Shown: piece after piece, positions 18,286-27,884 of the stretch
How the letters are laid out: each line of letters starts with the position of its first letter
How positions within the stretch are numbered: position 1 is the first letter of the stretch
Assembly: GCA_963762735.1 (NCBI GenBank)
Contig: CAVXMG010000024.1
Span: forward strand, 97,769-161,768
Origin: DASXKD01 sp963762735
Lineage (GTDB): Bacteria; Actinomycetota; Actinomycetes; Streptosporangiales; Streptosporangiaceae
DNA length: 64,000 nucleotides
Reading direction: 5' to 3'
The notes under the pieces: model-generated
The model's input: only the letters and a program-made list of their open reading frames with translations
Database searches by the model: none
What the model was told of the DNA's origin: nothing
Position numbers and translations under genes: made by a program

Positions 18286-19241
18286 GAGCTCACGTACCTA
18301 ACTCGGGGGTCCAGCACCGCGTAGGCGACATCCGCCAGCAGCGACCCGACCACTGTTGCCAGCGCCACCACCACGGTAAAGCCCAGAAGCGTCGGATAGT
18401 CCTGCTTGAGCGCCGATTGGTAGAACAGATACCCCATGCCGGGATAGTTGAAGACCGACTCGGTGATCAGCGCGCCCGCGAGGATCCCGGGCAGGCTCAG
18501 CCCGAGCAGGGTCGCGATCGGGATCAGCGAGTTGCGCAGCACGTGTTTCATCAGCACCCGCCGCTCGCTGGCCCCCTTCGCCCGCGCGGTGCGGACGTAG
18601 TCCTCGGTGAGGTTGTCCAGCACCGAGGAGCGCATGTACCTGCTGAACAGCGCGATGGTCACCAGCGCCAGGGTCGCGATCGGCAGGATCAGCGCGCTGA
18701 AGTCCGTGAAGATCGCACCCACGCCCTCACCCTGCGGGCCCTCCGGGGGCAGGATGGGGAACTTGATGGCGAAGATCAGGATCGCGACGATCCCGATCAG
18801 GAAGGCCGGGGTCGCGTAGAAGATCGTGGAGAACGCGTTGAACGCGTGGTCGGTCAGCTTGTTGCGGCGAACCGCCTGTATGACCCCGATCGGGATCGCG
18901 AGGACCAGCGCCAGGATCGTGGAGACCCCGACCAGCACGATGGTCTTGGGCAGCCGGGTGGCCAGCAGCGAGGCGACGCTCTGGTTGAGCGTCCAGGAGT
19001 ACCCGAGGTTGCCCCGGGCGAGATGACCCAGCCACAGGAAGTACTGCCGGTACCACGGGAGGTTGAACCCGTACTCGGCATTGAAGAGCTTGATGGCTGC
19101 CGGGTCGCGGTAGACGCCGGGGCCCATGACCGCCACGGCCACGTTGCCGGGGATCAGCCGCAGCAGCGCGAACGTGATCATCGTGACGATGAGCAGTACC
19201 ACGATCGACTGGAGCACCCGGCGGACGAAGAAGGCTACCAA
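18282..19241 (-). CDS. Oligopeptide/dipeptide ABC permease, DppB type
   Basis: A 319-residue permease with TTG as the likely start, matching the length and start of the second copy at 10511-11470. An in-frame upstream extension to 19292 exists but runs through the stem-loop at 19263-19297. The EAA-type loop DYVRTARAKGASERRVLMKH and the C-terminal VAYAVLDPRVRYVSS are typical. The stop overlaps the dppC ATG, so the two permeases are coupled. Role: one half of the translocation channel for a binding-protein-dependent importer. Confidence 0.92.
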   Translation of the reverse strand: MVAFFVRRVLQSIVVLLIVTMITFALLRLIPGNVAVAVMGPGVYRDPAAIKLFNAEYGFNLPWYRQYFLWLGHLARGNLGYSWTLNQSVASLLATRLPKTIVLVGVSTILALVLAIPIGVIQAVRRNKLTDHAFNAFSTIFYATPAFLIGIVAILIFAIKFPILPPEGPQGEGVGAIFTDFSALILPIATLALVTIALFSRYMRSSVLDNLTEDYVRTARAKGASERRVLMKHVLRNSLIPIATLLGLSLPGILAGALITESVFNYPGMGYLFYQSALKQDYPTLLGFTVVVALATVVGSLLADVAYAVLDPRVRYVSS

Positions 19242-19262
19242 CGCTGGCCCCTTTCCGGTCCC

Positions 19263-19297
19263 CGCCTGTGGCGCCGGGGTGACCGGCGCCACAGGCG
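19263..19297 (-). terminator. Perfect 15-bp stem-loop between dppA and dppB
   Basis: CGCCTGTGGCGCCGG pairs exactly with CCGGCGCCACAGGCG across a five-base loop. It sits just after the binding-protein gene within the operon. Such stem-loops commonly attenuate downstream genes or protect the 3' end of the binding-protein mRNA, giving more DppA than permease. No T-tract follows, so partial termination or mRNA stabilisation is inferred. Confidence 0.7.
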
Positions 19298-19335
19298 AGA
19301 CCTAGCACCTGACCGCGAGGGTCATGTGCCAGACA

Positions 19336-21226
19336 TTACTTCACGAAATACCAGTATTCGGGAGTGATGTTGAGCGTCGGGCTCTGCGGCGTTACTCCCT
19401 TTAGATTGTTGGCGATCTCGGTCAGGCTGTACACACCGTTCGGCTGCCACATGACCGGCAGTTGCGCGCTCAGGTAGTTCTGCCAGGTGTACATGGCCTG
19501 TGGGTCGTTGCTGGTGAGCGTGGTGTTGATGTAGTTGTCGTTGGTCTTGCTGCAGTACCCGCCGGAGTTCGCGATCGCGCCGCACATGAACAGCGTCTCG
19601 CCGGTCGGTGAGTAGTCCGGGGCGAACGACCAGCCGCCGCCCCAGTTGGCCAGGTCCCAGTTGCACGGGATCTTGGCAACCTTGCAGTTACCCGCGGCCA
19701 GGGCAGTGACCTGGTTGAACGGCTTGGGCTGCAGGTTGATCTTGATCCCGACCAGGGAGGCGTTGGACTGCAGCTGCTGCATCTCCTGGGTGACCCATTG
19801 CGTCCCGGTGGCGTAGGGCAGGTTGAACTGCAGGCCCTGGCCCTGCTTGACGCCCGGGCCGCACAGGCTCGGGTTGGTGCAGGTGCTCACGCCGTTGGGG
19901 GTGATCTTCCAGCCGTGGCTGGACAGCAGGGTCTTGGCCTTCGTGGGGTTGTAGGGGAACGGGTTGGTCGTCTTGAGCTGCGGCGAGATAAACGGGGTGT
20001 CCGGGGTCAGCCCGACCGGCCCGGGGGTCAGCGTGCCGTAACCGCGCAGCGGGCCCTTGATGACGGACTCCTGGTTGAGCAGGTAGGCCAGGGCCTGGCG
20101 GAAGTAGAGCTGGTTGATGATCGGGCCGTTGCCGGTGCTGCTCTGGAAGTTCATCACGAAGTAGTTGATGCCCCAGATGTACAGCGGCGCCAGGGTGTAG
20201 CCCTGCAGCGGGTTCTGCCCGGCCGTCAGCGGGCTCGACCCGGCCGGCTTGGCGATGGCGTCCTGCGACGGCAGGTAGCCCACGTCGATCTTCTGGCCAC
20301 CGGCGGCCGGTGAGCGCAGCACGTTGTACTCGGCCGAGTCCGCGGTGAACGGCACCTCCTGGAACTGCGAGAGGCTCGGCTTGACTGGCCCGGAGTACTT
20401 CGGGTTGGGGACGAACGTCACATGCCCGTCGGCGTTGAACGCGGACAGCTTCCACGGGCCGTCCACGACCGACCACAGCGGCGAGGACACATACGTGGTC
20501 AGCGACTTGGCCTGCTGGTCCAGGTACTTGTACACCGCCGCGCAGTCGCTCACCTTGGTGGCGCAATTCGATGGGCCGGACGCGGTCTTGTCCCACGCCG
20601 GCGGCATCGGGGTGATCTGCGACAGGTCGTTGTAGAGGAACCAGCTGTGCGAGTAGGCCTTGTTCGTGGTCATCTGCAGCTCGGTCGGGGAGACCACCTT
20701 GTAACTCGTCACGAAGGAGGACGGGAACCCGCTGTAGGCGCCCCAGTCGGTCGGCCCGACGGCCTTGAGCATGTTCAGCCAGAACACCACGTCGGTGGCG
20801 GTGACCGGGGTCCCGTCGGACCACATGTAGTGCTTGAGCGTGATCGTGGCCGTGTTCCCCGACCAGGTCGGCTCGTTCGCCAGGCTCAGCGTCGGGTTTA
20901 TCAGGGGCTTCGACCCGTTGCCGAACCAGTACAGCGGCCGGTACATCTGCTGGGAGAAGGTGTTCAGGTTGTAGACGCTGATGTAGGCGCTGCTGGTCAT
21001 CGGGAAGATGTAGTTCGGCGTGGTCGATGGGGGCAGTGCATACACCGCCGTGCCGCCCTTGACCTTGGTGCCGGTCGTCGTGCCCGAGGTGGTACTGGTG
21101 CTACTGCTGCTGCAACCAGCGGCGACGAGCGCCAGCGCGACAACGCTGCCGCCTACCGCCATGGTCATCCGGCCGCGGAGCCTCCTGGCTCTGCGGCTTG
21201 CTTTGCTTCTGTGGGGCTGGCCCCAT
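19336..21226 (-). CDS. Solute-binding lipoprotein of the peptide ABC transporter (SBP family 5)
   Basis: About 629 residues. The N-terminus carries an Arg-rich region (KASRRARRLRGRM), a hydrophobic stretch and lipobox VAAGC followed by a Ser/Thr linker, so it is a membrane-anchored lipoprotein. The body is SBP_bac_5: QQMYRPLYWFG, YMWSDGTPVTATDVVFWLN, FRQALAYLLNQESVI. The best start is the ATG at 21226, eight bases after AAGGAG, but it joins the frame only if one base is removed in ggggccagcccc (about 21217-21224). Otherwise ATG 21168 would leave almost no basic n-region. First gene of the dppABC(DF) operon. Ligand unknown; this family binds peptides, nickel and sugars. Confidence 0.88.
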
Positions 21227-21776
21227 GGTCGCGGCTCCTTCTTACACAGGGAGCCGCCAGGCGCATCGTTGCGCCGGCGTGCTCCGACTAGAAAAGGCGT
21301 CCCATTGATCATGGTGCACCGGGGGCCAGATACGGCCCACGGCAACCTGCAGGGCGGGCCGGACTGGACACCTGATCACGCTGGCGCCCAGCACTGCCCG
21401 TGGCAGCATTGCGTATTGCACCTTGCCGTGCTCCTGACCACGACGATCACGATGTAGGACGGCCACTCCGCACTTCGTCCGCCCCAAGGGGAGCTGACAC
21501 CGGGAGTCATTCCGGAGAGGTCCCGTACGGCTGCTGCGGAGTACGCAACTTAAACCTAGGAACGCTCCACAGTTGCCTAATAGACCCGGGCTTCAACAGT
21601 TTCGGAATCGTGACGTAACCGTTACCGCCCAGGCCATAGAGCCGTATGGTGCCAAACGATCCTTTAAGTGATTAGCCGGCTACAAATTGTGTGCGGGAAT
21701 TCGAGCCTGAAGTAGCGCCAGAACGGCGTGCCTGGACCGGGGGGGCGGTGACTGGGGCTGGGCTGGGGCGCGCGCT
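21227..21776. other. Intergenic region upstream of dppA
   Basis: About 550 bases with lower GC content, especially 21540-21700. It should contain the dppA promoter on the minus strand. I saw no recognisable RNA element, coding frame with homology, or clear promoter hexamers. Short ORFs here lack ribosome sites. Confidence 0.45.
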
Positions 21777-22022
21777 TTAGGGGAGGTCGAACTCGCCGTC
21801 TTTGACGCCCAGGGTGAACGCTTCCCATTCCTCGGGGGTGAACGCGAGTACCGGGCCGTCCGGCTTCTTGGCGTCGCGCATCAGGTACAGCTTTTCGGCG
21901 TCCGCCTTGTGCGGCCAACGGGAAGTGTCGGTGGTGACCGTCACTTCGACGCAGTACCGCCCGGTGCCGCAATAACTGGCCCGGCGCCAGGCGGGAGCGC
22001 CTGCTTGATTGGGTGTCAGCAC
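21777..22022 (-). CDS. DUF397-domain small protein
   Basis: An 81-residue protein with the DUF397 pattern: WRRASYCGTGRYCVEVTV near the start, then LYLMRDAKKPDGPVLAFTPEEWEAFTLGV and the terminal GEFDLP. In actinomycetes DUF397 genes usually sit beside an XRE/Scr1-type helix-turn-helix regulator and form a regulatory pair. No such partner lies next to this copy, so it is a solo gene. Function at protein level is unproven. Confidence 0.88.
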   Translation of the reverse strand: MLTPNQAGAPAWRRASYCGTGRYCVEVTVTTDTSRWPHKADAEKLYLMRDAKKPDGPVLAFTPEEWEAFTLGVKDGEFDLP

Positions 22023-22092
22023 CCCACCAGGCTACTCGTCGCCGCACGTGAAAGGCGCCAGAGCGGCCCGCGCCCGGTGCTCCGCCGCGGCC

Positions 22093-22863
22093 TCAGGAGC
22101 CAGGCCTGCCGCGCGCCGGGCGGCCCCACCCCCGGACCACCGGACGCTGGCGCTCATCGCGGGCCAGGCGCTGTAGTTCCTCGTCGGGATTGTCGCCGGC
22201 CGACAGCCAGGTGAGCAGGGTGACGAAGACGACCGGCACGAAGCAGAAGGCCGATACCGCCCAGACCAGCCCGACCGTGATCTGCTGGTCGGCGACCGCG
22301 CTCAGCGCGCCGCCCGCCGGATCGTAGCCGTGGAACACCGGGTGGTTGGACAGCCCGAGCGCGTAGGCGACCACCCAGGCAGACCACATGGCCAGCGCCG
22401 CGACGGCCGCCCGGTGCGGCTTGGGCAGCCGGGGCGACAGCGGGGGCGAGGAAACCAGTTCCAGCCAGAGCCCGGTACCGGCGGCCAGCAACGTGACCAG
22501 TTCCGGGAGCACGAGCACGGGGTGGCTGGCCAGCGCGTCCATCACCGGTGGCACCCGCCAGGCGACGGTGACGGCGATGAACACCACCAGGAAGGCGCCC
22601 GCGCGCACGAACGAGGTCTGCCGCCGCCGCGCGGCGGCCAGCCGGTCCACCGGCCCGGACAGGTGCAGCAGCCGCCACGGCGCGCCCAGCACGATCAGCG
22701 CGGGCGCCACCATGGCGAACACCACGAACTGCGCGGACTCGGCGACGACGTACCGGCGGGCGAGCCCCTCGACGGCCAGGCCGGCCACGATCAGGGCCGC
22801 TCCGGCCGCGGCGAGCCAGAGCCTGTCGGGTGCCACCGGTGGCGGGGCAGCCTGTCGTGTCAT
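22093..22863 (-). CDS. CtaG-like cytochrome c oxidase assembly membrane protein
   Basis: About 256 residues from ATG 22863, chosen because GGGAG precedes it by seven bases (the open frame continues to 22917). Several helices are evident: LWLAAAGAALIVAGLAVEGL, FVVFAMVAPALIVLGAPW, FLVVFIAVTVAWRVPPVMD, LVLPELVTLLAAGTGLWLEL. The MVAPALIVLGAPWRLL and VLPELVTLLAAG segments match the caa3_CtaG family. Members help copper-site assembly of cytochrome oxidase or are of unknown role. No oxidase genes are nearby, so the call rests on sequence alone. Confidence 0.75.
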   Translation of the reverse strand: MTRQAAPPPVAPDRLWLAAAGAALIVAGLAVEGLARRYVVAESAQFVVFAMVAPALIVLGAPWRLLHLSGPVDRLAAARRRQTSFVRAGAFLVVFIAVTVAWRVPPVMDALASHPVLVLPELVTLLAAGTGLWLELVSSPPLSPRLPKPHRAAVAALAMWSAWVVAYALGLSNHPVFHGYDPAGGALSAVADQQITVGLVWAVSAFCFVPVVFVTLLTWLSAGDNPDEELQRLARDERQRPVVRGWGRPARGRPGS

Positions 22864-23038
22864 GTGAGTCTCCCGAGCCGCCGCGCGCAGGCCCGCGGCG
22901 GATGTGCCTGCCGCCATGATCGCTGATTGGGGCCATGCTCGGGGTGCCGGGAGGAGAAGTCTTTTAGGTTAGTAGGGGCGTGAATGTGACATCGAGGCCC
23001 GCAAGCCCGCCTAGGGGCACCAAATCCACATTCATGGC

Positions 23039-23815
23039 CTAGTAGCCCGGGTCGCCGAACCTGGCGGCCAGTGCGCGGAAGGCGCCCGGCGCCGTGCCGT
23101 GCAGCCAGGCCGGGAACCGCAGCCACCCCGGTACGTACACCACCGCCCGCTCATGCTCCAGCGCGGACACGATCGCCGCGGCCACCCGCCCGGCCGGGAT
23201 GGGCGCGGGGCGGGTGCGGCCGTACGGCGTCCCGCGCCGGCTGAAGAACGGCGTGTCGATCACCCCGGGCACGATCACGCTCACCGTCACCCCGTGGCCC
23301 CGCACCTCGTAGGCCAGGCTCTCCGCGAACGCGGCCAGGCCGGCCTTGGTGGCCGCGTAGACCGCCTCGCCGCGCACGCCGGTGACCCCGGCGATCGAGG
23401 ACACGAAGGCCACACCGCCACGGCCGCGCTCGGCCATGCCCGGCACGAGCAGCCTGGTCAGTTCGATGGGCGCGGCCAGGTTGACGGTGGCCAGTTCGGT
23501 GACCTTCGCCGCCGGGATCTCGCCGACGGGCCCGGCCCAGCCCAGGCCGGCGTTGTTGACCAGGATGTCGATGCCGCCGCGGGCGGCCGCCGGGGCTGCG
23601 AGCGCCTGCTCCGCCAGGCCCGCGGCGCCGCCAGGAGCGGCGAGGTCACCGCCGAGCGCGGTGCCGCCGGTCCGCGCCGCCACCTCGGCCAGGCGTGCCT
23701 CGTCCCGCCCGCTGAGCAGCAGGCTGGCCCCGGCCGTGGCGAGCGCCGCGGCGGTGGCAGCCCCGATCCCCGACGAGGCACCGGTTACCAGCGCCACCGC
23801 GCCATTGAGCCGCAT
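23039..23815 (-). CDS. Short-chain dehydrogenase/reductase
   Basis: A 258-residue classical SDR. Cofactor loop TGASSGIGAATAAAL is at the N-terminus, NNAGLGWAGP is in the middle, and the catalytic Ser and Tyr-x-x-x-Lys appear in FVSSIAGVTGVRGEAVYAATK. An Arg in the LSGRDEARL loop suggests NADP preference. The C-terminus is membrane-proximal in appearance (GWLRFPAWLHGTAPGAFRAL), as in lipid-modifying SDRs, but the substrate is unknown. Monocistronic or loosely grouped with the minus-strand genes around it. Confidence 0.9.
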   Translation of the reverse strand: MRLNGAVALVTGASSGIGAATAAALATAGASLLLSGRDEARLAEVAARTGGTALGGDLAAPGGAAGLAEQALAAPAAARGGIDILVNNAGLGWAGPVGEIPAAKVTELATVNLAAPIELTRLLVPGMAERGRGGVAFVSSIAGVTGVRGEAVYAATKAGLAAFAESLAYEVRGHGVTVSVIVPGVIDTPFFSRRGTPYGRTRPAPIPAGRVAAAIVSALEHERAVVYVPGWLRFPAWLHGTAPGAFRALAARFGDPGY

Positions 23816-23902
23816 GGCGCCTCACTTTCGCGCACCGCTGCGGTCGTGGCAAGGACCGGGCCGGTGCCGCGGTGGGCCGCCTTGTGCGGGAACGCGCGGG
23901 GC

Positions 23903-24301
23903 TCAGGTGCGGGCCGGGGCCCGCTCATCCGCCTCTGACCAGCAGCGGACGATGTCGCGCATGGACAGCAGGCCCGTCACCTCGGAGCCGTCAAGGACCA
24001 CGAGGTGCCGGAAACCGGACTTGACCATGATCGCCGCCGCCTGCTCCAGGGTCCAGTCCGGGGAGGCGAACACGACGTCCGCGGTGCGGTGCGCCGCGGC
24101 CAGTTCGGTGTCCGGGTCCTGGCCGGCGCCGATGGAGTCGAGGATGTCGCGCTCGGTGAGGATGCCCACCCCCGGGTGCTCGGGGTCGGTCACCACGGCG
24201 GCGCCGACCCGCCGGGCGGACATGAGGCGCGCGGCTTGTCTGAGGGTATGCGCGGGGCCGATCGTCACGACCAGCTTGGTCATCCCGTCGCGTACCTGCA
24301 T
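23903..24301 (-). CDS. Two-CBS-domain protein
   Basis: A 132-residue protein made only of a CBS pair: residues 1-58 (MQVRDGMTKLVVTIGP, ending GVGILTERDILDSI) and 70-125 (DVVFASPDWTLEQAAAIM, ending VTGLLSMRDIVRCW). CBS pairs bind adenosine nucleotides and regulate partners; none is fused or obvious here. GGGGAG lies upstream of the ATG. Confidence 0.88.
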   Translation of the reverse strand: MQVRDGMTKLVVTIGPAHTLRQAARLMSARRVGAAVVTDPEHPGVGILTERDILDSIGAGQDPDTELAAAHRTADVVFASPDWTLEQAAAIMVKSGFRHLVVLDGSEVTGLLSMRDIVRCWSEADERAPART

Positions 24302-24487
24302 CTGGCATCACTCCCCGAGCTTGCCGTCGTGGGCGATGCCTGGCCCTTGCCCGCGCCGCCAGGGGCCAAGCGCTTGTGCCTTTGTGACTTCACCTACAGC
24401 ATGGGCGATGCCTGCTCGCAGGGCAACCCCCGCAGGGGGTTTCCGGGCCGGCTCCCGGGAGCCCGCTACCAGGGTGTTTGGTACGGC

Positions 24488-25279
24488 TTAGGCCGATGTG
24501 CCGTTGAGCAGGCCGAGTGCCTCGGCGTGCAGCAGGCCGTTGGTGGACACCGCGCTGCCGCCGTCCGGCGTGCGCCTGCCTGACAGGTCGGTGAACTTGC
24601 CGCCGGCCTCCTCGACGATCACCAGGAGCGCCGCCAGGTCCCACAGCGACACCTCGGGCTCGGCACAGACGTCGACCGCCCCCTCGGCGACCAGCATGTG
24701 GGACCAGAAGTCGCCGTAGGCGCGGGTGCGCCAGACCGTGCGGCCGAGGTCGAGGAGCCCGCCGAGGCGGCCCTGCGCCTCCCAGTCGGACAGGCTGGAA
24801 TACGACAGCGACGCGTCCGGCATCTTGGCCACCGCCGAGACCCGGCAGCGGGTCGCCTTGGTGAGGCTGCGGCCGCACCAGGCGCCACCGTCGCGCGCCG
24901 CCCACCACCGGCGGCCGAGCGCGGGCGCGGACACCACGCCGACCACGACCTCGTCGCCGTCCATCAGGCCGATCAGGGTGGCCCACACAGGGACGCCGCG
25001 CACGTAGTTCATGGTCGCGTCGATCGGGTCGATGACCCAGCAGCGCGGCCCGGACCCGGACCGGCCGAACTCCTCGCCGAGCACGGAGTCCCTGGGCCGT
25101 GACCGGCGCAGCACGTTGCGCAGCGACTCCTCGACCGCGTGGTCGGCGTCGGTGACCGGCGTCAGGTCGGGTTTGGACTCGACGCGCAGGTCGAGCGCCC
25201 GGAACCGGCGCGAGGCGATGTCGTCCGCCGAGTCCGCGAGGACATGGGCGAACCGCAGGTCGTCGTCATAACCCGCCAT
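24488..25279 (-). CDS. hisN: Histidinol-phosphatase, inositol-monophosphatase family
   Basis: About 263 residues from ATG 25279. Metal-binding motifs of the IMPase family are present: VLGEEFG (Glu of motif A), WVIDPIDATMNYVRG (D-P-I-D-x-T), and the C-terminal EVSLWDLAALLVIVEEAGGKFTDLSG (W-D). Actinobacterial HisN dephosphorylates L-histidinol phosphate in histidine synthesis, and its place beside rsgA and aroA matches Streptomyces gene order. A general inositol or nucleotide phosphatase cannot be excluded from sequence alone. Confidence 0.88.
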   Translation of the reverse strand: MAGYDDDLRFAHVLADSADDIASRRFRALDLRVESKPDLTPVTDADHAVEESLRNVLRRSRPRDSVLGEEFGRSGSGPRCWVIDPIDATMNYVRGVPVWATLIGLMDGDEVVVGVVSAPALGRRWWAARDGGAWCGRSLTKATRCRVSAVAKMPDASLSYSSLSDWEAQGRLGGLLDLGRTVWRTRAYGDFWSHMLVAEGAVDVCAEPEVSLWDLAALLVIVEEAGGKFTDLSGRRTPDGGSAVSTNGLLHAEALGLLNGTSA

Positions 25280-25327
25280 GGCGCGCAACGGTACCGCCTC
25301 GGTGCCATCCCTGGCGATGCCGCACCC

Positions 25328-26362
25328 CTACCACGCCTCTGCGCTGTCGCGGCTGCGCAGCAGTCGCCGCAGCGAATCCAGCCGTGCGGCCAGGCGCGGA
25401 TCGCCGCCCTGGTCGTGTACCCAGTCGTCCAGAGCACATTCCGGCTGGTCGTGATCGCAGCCGGGCGGGCACGCGGCCGCGCCGGGGGCCAGGTCGGTGA
25501 ACGCGCGCACCACCCGGTCCGGCGCGACATGGCCGAGCCCGAACCCACGCAGCCCGGGCGTGTCGATGATCCAGCCGCCGCCGGGCAGCGCCAGGGCCAC
25601 CGCGGAGGAGGACGTGTGCCGCCCGCGCCCGGTCACCGTGTTGACCGTGCCGACCGCCCGGTCGGCGTCCGGGATCAGGGCGTTGACCAGCGTGGACTTA
25701 CCCACTCCCGACTGGCCGATGAGCACGCTGATACGGCCGTCGAGATACTGGCGCAGCGGGGCGAGCTGGGCCGCTTCCAGCGGCCGGCCGAGCACCACGT
25801 GGCTGATGCCCAGCGGCGCGTAGGCGTGCAGCAGTTCGTCGGCGCTGGCGAGGTCGGCCTTGGTCAGGCAGAGCAGCGGGCGCAGCCCCGCGTCGTAGGC
25901 GGCCACCAGGCAGCGGTCGATGAACCGTGGCCGGGGCGGCGGGTCGGCCAGCGCGCAGACGATGCCCATCTGGTCGGCGTTGGCCACGATGACCCGCTCG
26001 ACCGGGTCGGTGTCGTCCGCCGAGCGGCGCAGCGCGGTCGTCCGCGGGGCCACCCGGACGACGCGGGCGAGCGTGCCGGGCGCGCCGGAGGTGTCTCCGA
26101 TCAGCGCCACCCGGTCACCGACGACCACGCCGCGGTGGCCCAGTTCCCTGGCCGACATCGCGGTGACCATGCGGTCGCCGACAAGCACGCCGTATCTGCC
26201 CCGGTCGACCGAGGCGACGAAGCCCTCCACCGCGTCCTCGTGCGCGGGCCTGCGCCGGGTGCGCGGGCGGGAGCCCCGCCCCGGCCGCACCCGGACGTCG
26301 TCCTCGTCCAGGTCCTGCCTCGCCCGCGGAGTCAGGGCACCTGCTCCAGCATCGATGCCCAC
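25328..26362 (-). CDS. rsgA: Ribosome small-subunit-dependent GTPase A
   Basis: A circularly permuted GTPase of up to 344 residues that helps late maturation of the 30S subunit. The order is an OB-like N-terminal domain, then G4 LCLTKAD, P-loop GQSGVGKSTLVN, G3 DTPGLRGFGL, then the zinc knuckle with CPPGCDHDQPECAL. The N-terminal segment RQDLDEDDVRVRPGRGSRPR is typical of actinobacterial RsgA. The ATG at 26362 overlaps the aroA 3' end by 31 bases; a slightly later start is possible. Likely co-transcribed with aroA. Confidence 0.93.
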   Translation of the reverse strand: MGIDAGAGALTPRARQDLDEDDVRVRPGRGSRPRTRRRPAHEDAVEGFVASVDRGRYGVLVGDRMVTAMSARELGHRGVVVGDRVALIGDTSGAPGTLARVVRVAPRTTALRRSADDTDPVERVIVANADQMGIVCALADPPPRPRFIDRCLVAAYDAGLRPLLCLTKADLASADELLHAYAPLGISHVVLGRPLEAAQLAPLRQYLDGRISVLIGQSGVGKSTLVNALIPDADRAVGTVNTVTGRGRHTSSSAVALALPGGGWIIDTPGLRGFGLGHVAPDRVVRAFTDLAPGAAACPPGCDHDQPECALDDWVHDQGGDPRLAARLDSLRRLLRSRDSAEAW

Positions 26363-27714
26363 AACCTGGTGAAGCCGGGAAAGGTCTTCGCCACGGTGGC
26401 CGCGTTCTCCACCTCGATCCCCGGGACGGCCAGGCCGAGCACGGCGGCCGCCATGACCATCCGGTGATCGTCATAGCTGGCGAACGGCTGGCCGCTGGCG
26501 CGCAGCGGCCGTGGCCTGATCGCCAGGCCGTCGGGCAGTTCGCTGACATCCCCGCCGAGCGCGCCGATCTGGGCGGCAAGCGCCGCCAGCCGGTCGGTCT
26601 CGTGCCGGCGCATGTGCCCGATGCCGGTCAGCCTGGACGGGCCGTCGGCCAGCGCGGCCAGCGCGGCCGCCACCGGGGCCGACTCGCTGGCGTCCGCCAG
26701 GTCGGCGGTGACCGGGCGGATCCGGCCGGTCCCGGTCACGGTCAGCCCCCCGCCCGCCTCCCCTTCCCCGTCCAGCGTGCAGCTCCGCGCCGAAGGCGGA
26801 CAGCAGGTCCAGGATCTGCCCGGCCGGCTGCGTGGTCACCGCGGGCCAGTCCGCGATCGTCACGGCACCGCCGGTGACCAGCGCGGCGGCGAGGAACGGC
26901 ACAGCATTGGAAATATCAGGCTGAACGATCGCCTCGTGGTGCCCGATGACCCCAGGGTGAACGCGCCACGTGTCGGCGGTGCCGGCGGGCGTGTCGCGCT
27001 CCCGCGCCCACGTCTCCACCTCGGCGCCCGCGTCGCGGAGCATGGCCACCGTCATGGCGATGTGCGGCGCGGATGGCGCCCGGCCGCCGCGGTGCCGTAT
27101 CTCCGCGCCCTTGTCGAACCGTGGCGCGGCGAGCAGCAGCCCGGACACGAACTGGGAGGAGGCCGAGGCGTCCAGGGTGACCGCGCCGCCCGGCAGCGCC
27201 CCGCCGCCATGCACGGTGAACGGGATGGCGCCGCGTCCCCCGTCATCGATGACGGCCCCCAGTTCGCGCAGCGCGGCCAGCACCTGCCCCACCGGCCGCT
27301 GCGCCGCCCGGGCATCGCCGTGGAACTCGACGCGGACGCTGGTCAGGGCGGCGACGGGCGGGGCGAAGCGCAGTACCGTGCCCGGCGTTGCCGACATCCA
27401 CGCTGGCGCCGGCTTCTGGCCGGCCCGGGGACACATGCCAGGACGGGGCCGGATCAGCCGCGCCGCGATCGTATTGCCCGTTGTCGGTGATCGTGGCGCC
27501 CAGAGCCGTCAGCGCCGCGCGCATCAGCAGTGTGTCGCGGGCGTGCAACGGGCCGGCGATGGTCCCCGGCCCGTCGGCGAGGGCGGCGAGCACCAGGGCC
27601 CGGTTGGTCATGGACTTGGAGCCGGGGATGGCCAGGCGCGCGCGCACCGGGCCCGCCGCGGCAGGGGCCGCCCAGCGCCCGGCCTGCGGCCGCCTGCCGC
27701 GCCGTGTGCTCCAT
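26332..27714 (-). CDS. aroA: 3-phosphoshikimate 1-carboxyvinyltransferase (EPSP synthase), multiple frameshifts
   Basis: Shikimate-pathway enzyme that joins PEP to shikimate 3-phosphate. Conserved segments occur in order across three frames: LAIPGSKSMTNRALVLAAL; then GTVLRFAPPVAAL and RPVGQVLAALRELGA; ISNAVPFLAAALVTGG; then ADASESAPVAAALAAL, GHMRRHETDRLAAL and YDDHRMVMAAAVLGL. Extra bases explain the breaks near 27381-27383 (gccgggcacg, expected gccggcacg) and 26775-26779 (ctgcacgctggac, expected ctgcacctggac). A third extra base near 27670 would link the ATG at 27714 to the frame; otherwise the start is unclear. An essential, fully conserved gene argues for sequence error rather than a pseudogene. 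Confidence 0.9.
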
Positions 27715-27884
27715 ACAGGTGAGCCTAGTGCGCCGCCGGGCCGGGCCACGCTCACCCGGTGCGCGTTGCCAGCGGGCTGGCCAGCAAGCACGGCGGCCTA
27801 GGTTTGGCACGCTGGTTTCGTGGCTATGAAAGGGCACATTCTGTACATCCCCCAGCCTTCTTTACGACACCCAGGTGAGAGCAC

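Noticed and set aside
26332..27714. aroA as a pseudogene
   Set aside because: All conserved motifs are intact across frames, and the same type of single-base shift recurs in many other genes of the window, which favours sequence error.
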